A stretch of DNA of 64,000 nucleotides from Microstegium vimineum (lineage: Eukaryota > Streptophyta > Magnoliopsida > Poales > Poaceae): positions 8,432,818 to 8,496,817 of the forward strand of contig CM039134.1 of assembly GCA_022036555.1 (NCBI GenBank). The letters are read 5' to 3'. The notes under the pieces were generated by a model. It saw nothing but the letters and a program-made list of their open reading frames with translations, ran no database searches and was not told where the DNA came from. How positions within the stretch are numbered: the first letter of the stretch is position 1; every line of letters begins with the position of its first letter. The position numbers were made by a program, and so were the translations under genes. Of the stretch, positions 63,558 through 64,000 are shown in pieces.

Positions 63558-64000
63558 CTACGTGTGCGTCGACCTCATCGTGTATTCAGCGACGAGCTTG
63601 GAGAAGAGCGACGACTTGTCCTCCAGCAGCTTGGCCGGCGTGTCGCGCTCCACGGCCACACCTGCAAAGCAGCAGCAGCATCACGGCCACGGCGTCAGAA
63701 CGAACAAATAACAACAAAGTTCTTTTTTAAAAAAAAAAAGAATGAAATTAGGCGGGTGGTTTGCAGGCGCTAACCGTTGTCGAGGAGGAGGACCATGTCG
63801 CTGTCGAGGACGGACGTGATCCTGTGCGCGATGGTGATGACCGTCGCCTCCGAGAATTGCTGCCGAAGCGTCTTCTGGATCAGGTTGTCTGTTGCGGTGT
63901 CCACTGAAGCGGTGGCTTCGTCCAGGACGAGGATCTTGCTCCGCTTCAGGATTACCCTACCCAGGCAAACAAGCTGACGCTGACCCACGCTCCAGTTCTC
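63558..64000 (-). CDS. ABCC/MRP-type ABC transporter, last two exons (partial, 5' part beyond the window)
   Basis: The penultimate exon (64000-63775) carries the second nucleotide-binding domain: the ABC signature in the form ENWSVGQRQL, Walker B ILVLDEATASVDTATD, then the His switch VITIAHRITSV and the D-loop region. The last exon (63661-63558) gives GVAVERDTPAKLLEDKSSLF, then SKLVAEYT and stop at 63558-63560. Intron phase 1 matches (GACAAC-G | GT). Plant ABCC proteins are full-size pumps, mostly in the tonoplast, moving glutathione conjugates, anthocyanins or related anions with ATP. The C-terminal signature variant and ending resemble the ABCC3-like clade, but substrate cannot be deduced. 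The exons show no damage. Confidence 0.93.

Overview
The window is nuclear DNA of a grass (Poaceae, probably Panicoideae). The signs are GC-rich host genes with short GT-AG introns, a dense nest of LTR retrotransposons, and MITEs and DNA transposons with textbook target-site duplications (TSDs). Only three host loci are recognised with confidence. They are a MAPK-kinase-substrate-like gene with a frameshift (22018-22351), a three-exon HY5-type bZIP gene (61407-62219), and the last two exons of an ABCC/MRP transporter running off the right edge (63558-64000, minus strand). Everything else that is recognisable is transposon or decayed gene.

Layout. 1-3182 is the 3' end of a Ty3/gypsy Tat-lineage element on the minus strand, with ~362-bp tandem repeats behind pol, cut by a 100-N gap (3183-3282). 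3283-4480 is extremely G-rich and then AT-rich without genes. 4.7-11.6 kb holds two broken copies of an unrecognised membrane-protein gene. Copy A has its two exons in opposite orientations. Copy B (minus) carries a 2.49-kb CACTA element (7649-10138) in exon 2 and a foldback hAT-type element (10786-11379) in its 5' UTR. 13.1-19.4 kb holds two LINE-ORF1-like fragments. The second is split by a 3534-bp composite (15607-19140) made of a foldback hAT, 865 bp of other DNA and a larger hAT remnant with transposase C-terminal exons. One 8-bp TSD (TCCGTGAC) brackets the whole composite.

23.8-45.2 kb is a Ty1/copia element whose 5' LTR is split by a complete 13.68-kb SIRE/Maximus-type copia element (SIRE-1, 23901-37580, TSD ATAGG). 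The gag of the outer element carries a 1530-bp solo LTR (39453-40982, TSD CATAC). Its first gag exon seems to lie inside the LTR. 47.9-60.4 kb is a second SIRE element on the minus strand (SIRE-2, TSD CCTAT), itself inserted in a fragment of an older related LTR. Both SIRE copies have LTR, PBS, gag, pol, a third ORF behind pol, PPT and LTR, and both are inactivated by stops and deletions.

The most unusual points are the composite hAT insertion sharing a single TSD, the cluster of GACGGACGCT/AGCGTCCGTC motifs that occurs both in the SIRE U3 and again just ahead of the third ORF, the LTR-borne gag start with a splice to the internal gag exon, and the conflicting 3' border of that LTR. HY5 sits less than 1 kb from SIRE-2, which makes the retrotransposon nest its upstream neighbourhood.

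Limits: all calls come from reading the sequence. No database or alignment program was run, so lineage names are recognitions from motif patterns and boundaries without TSDs are approximate.
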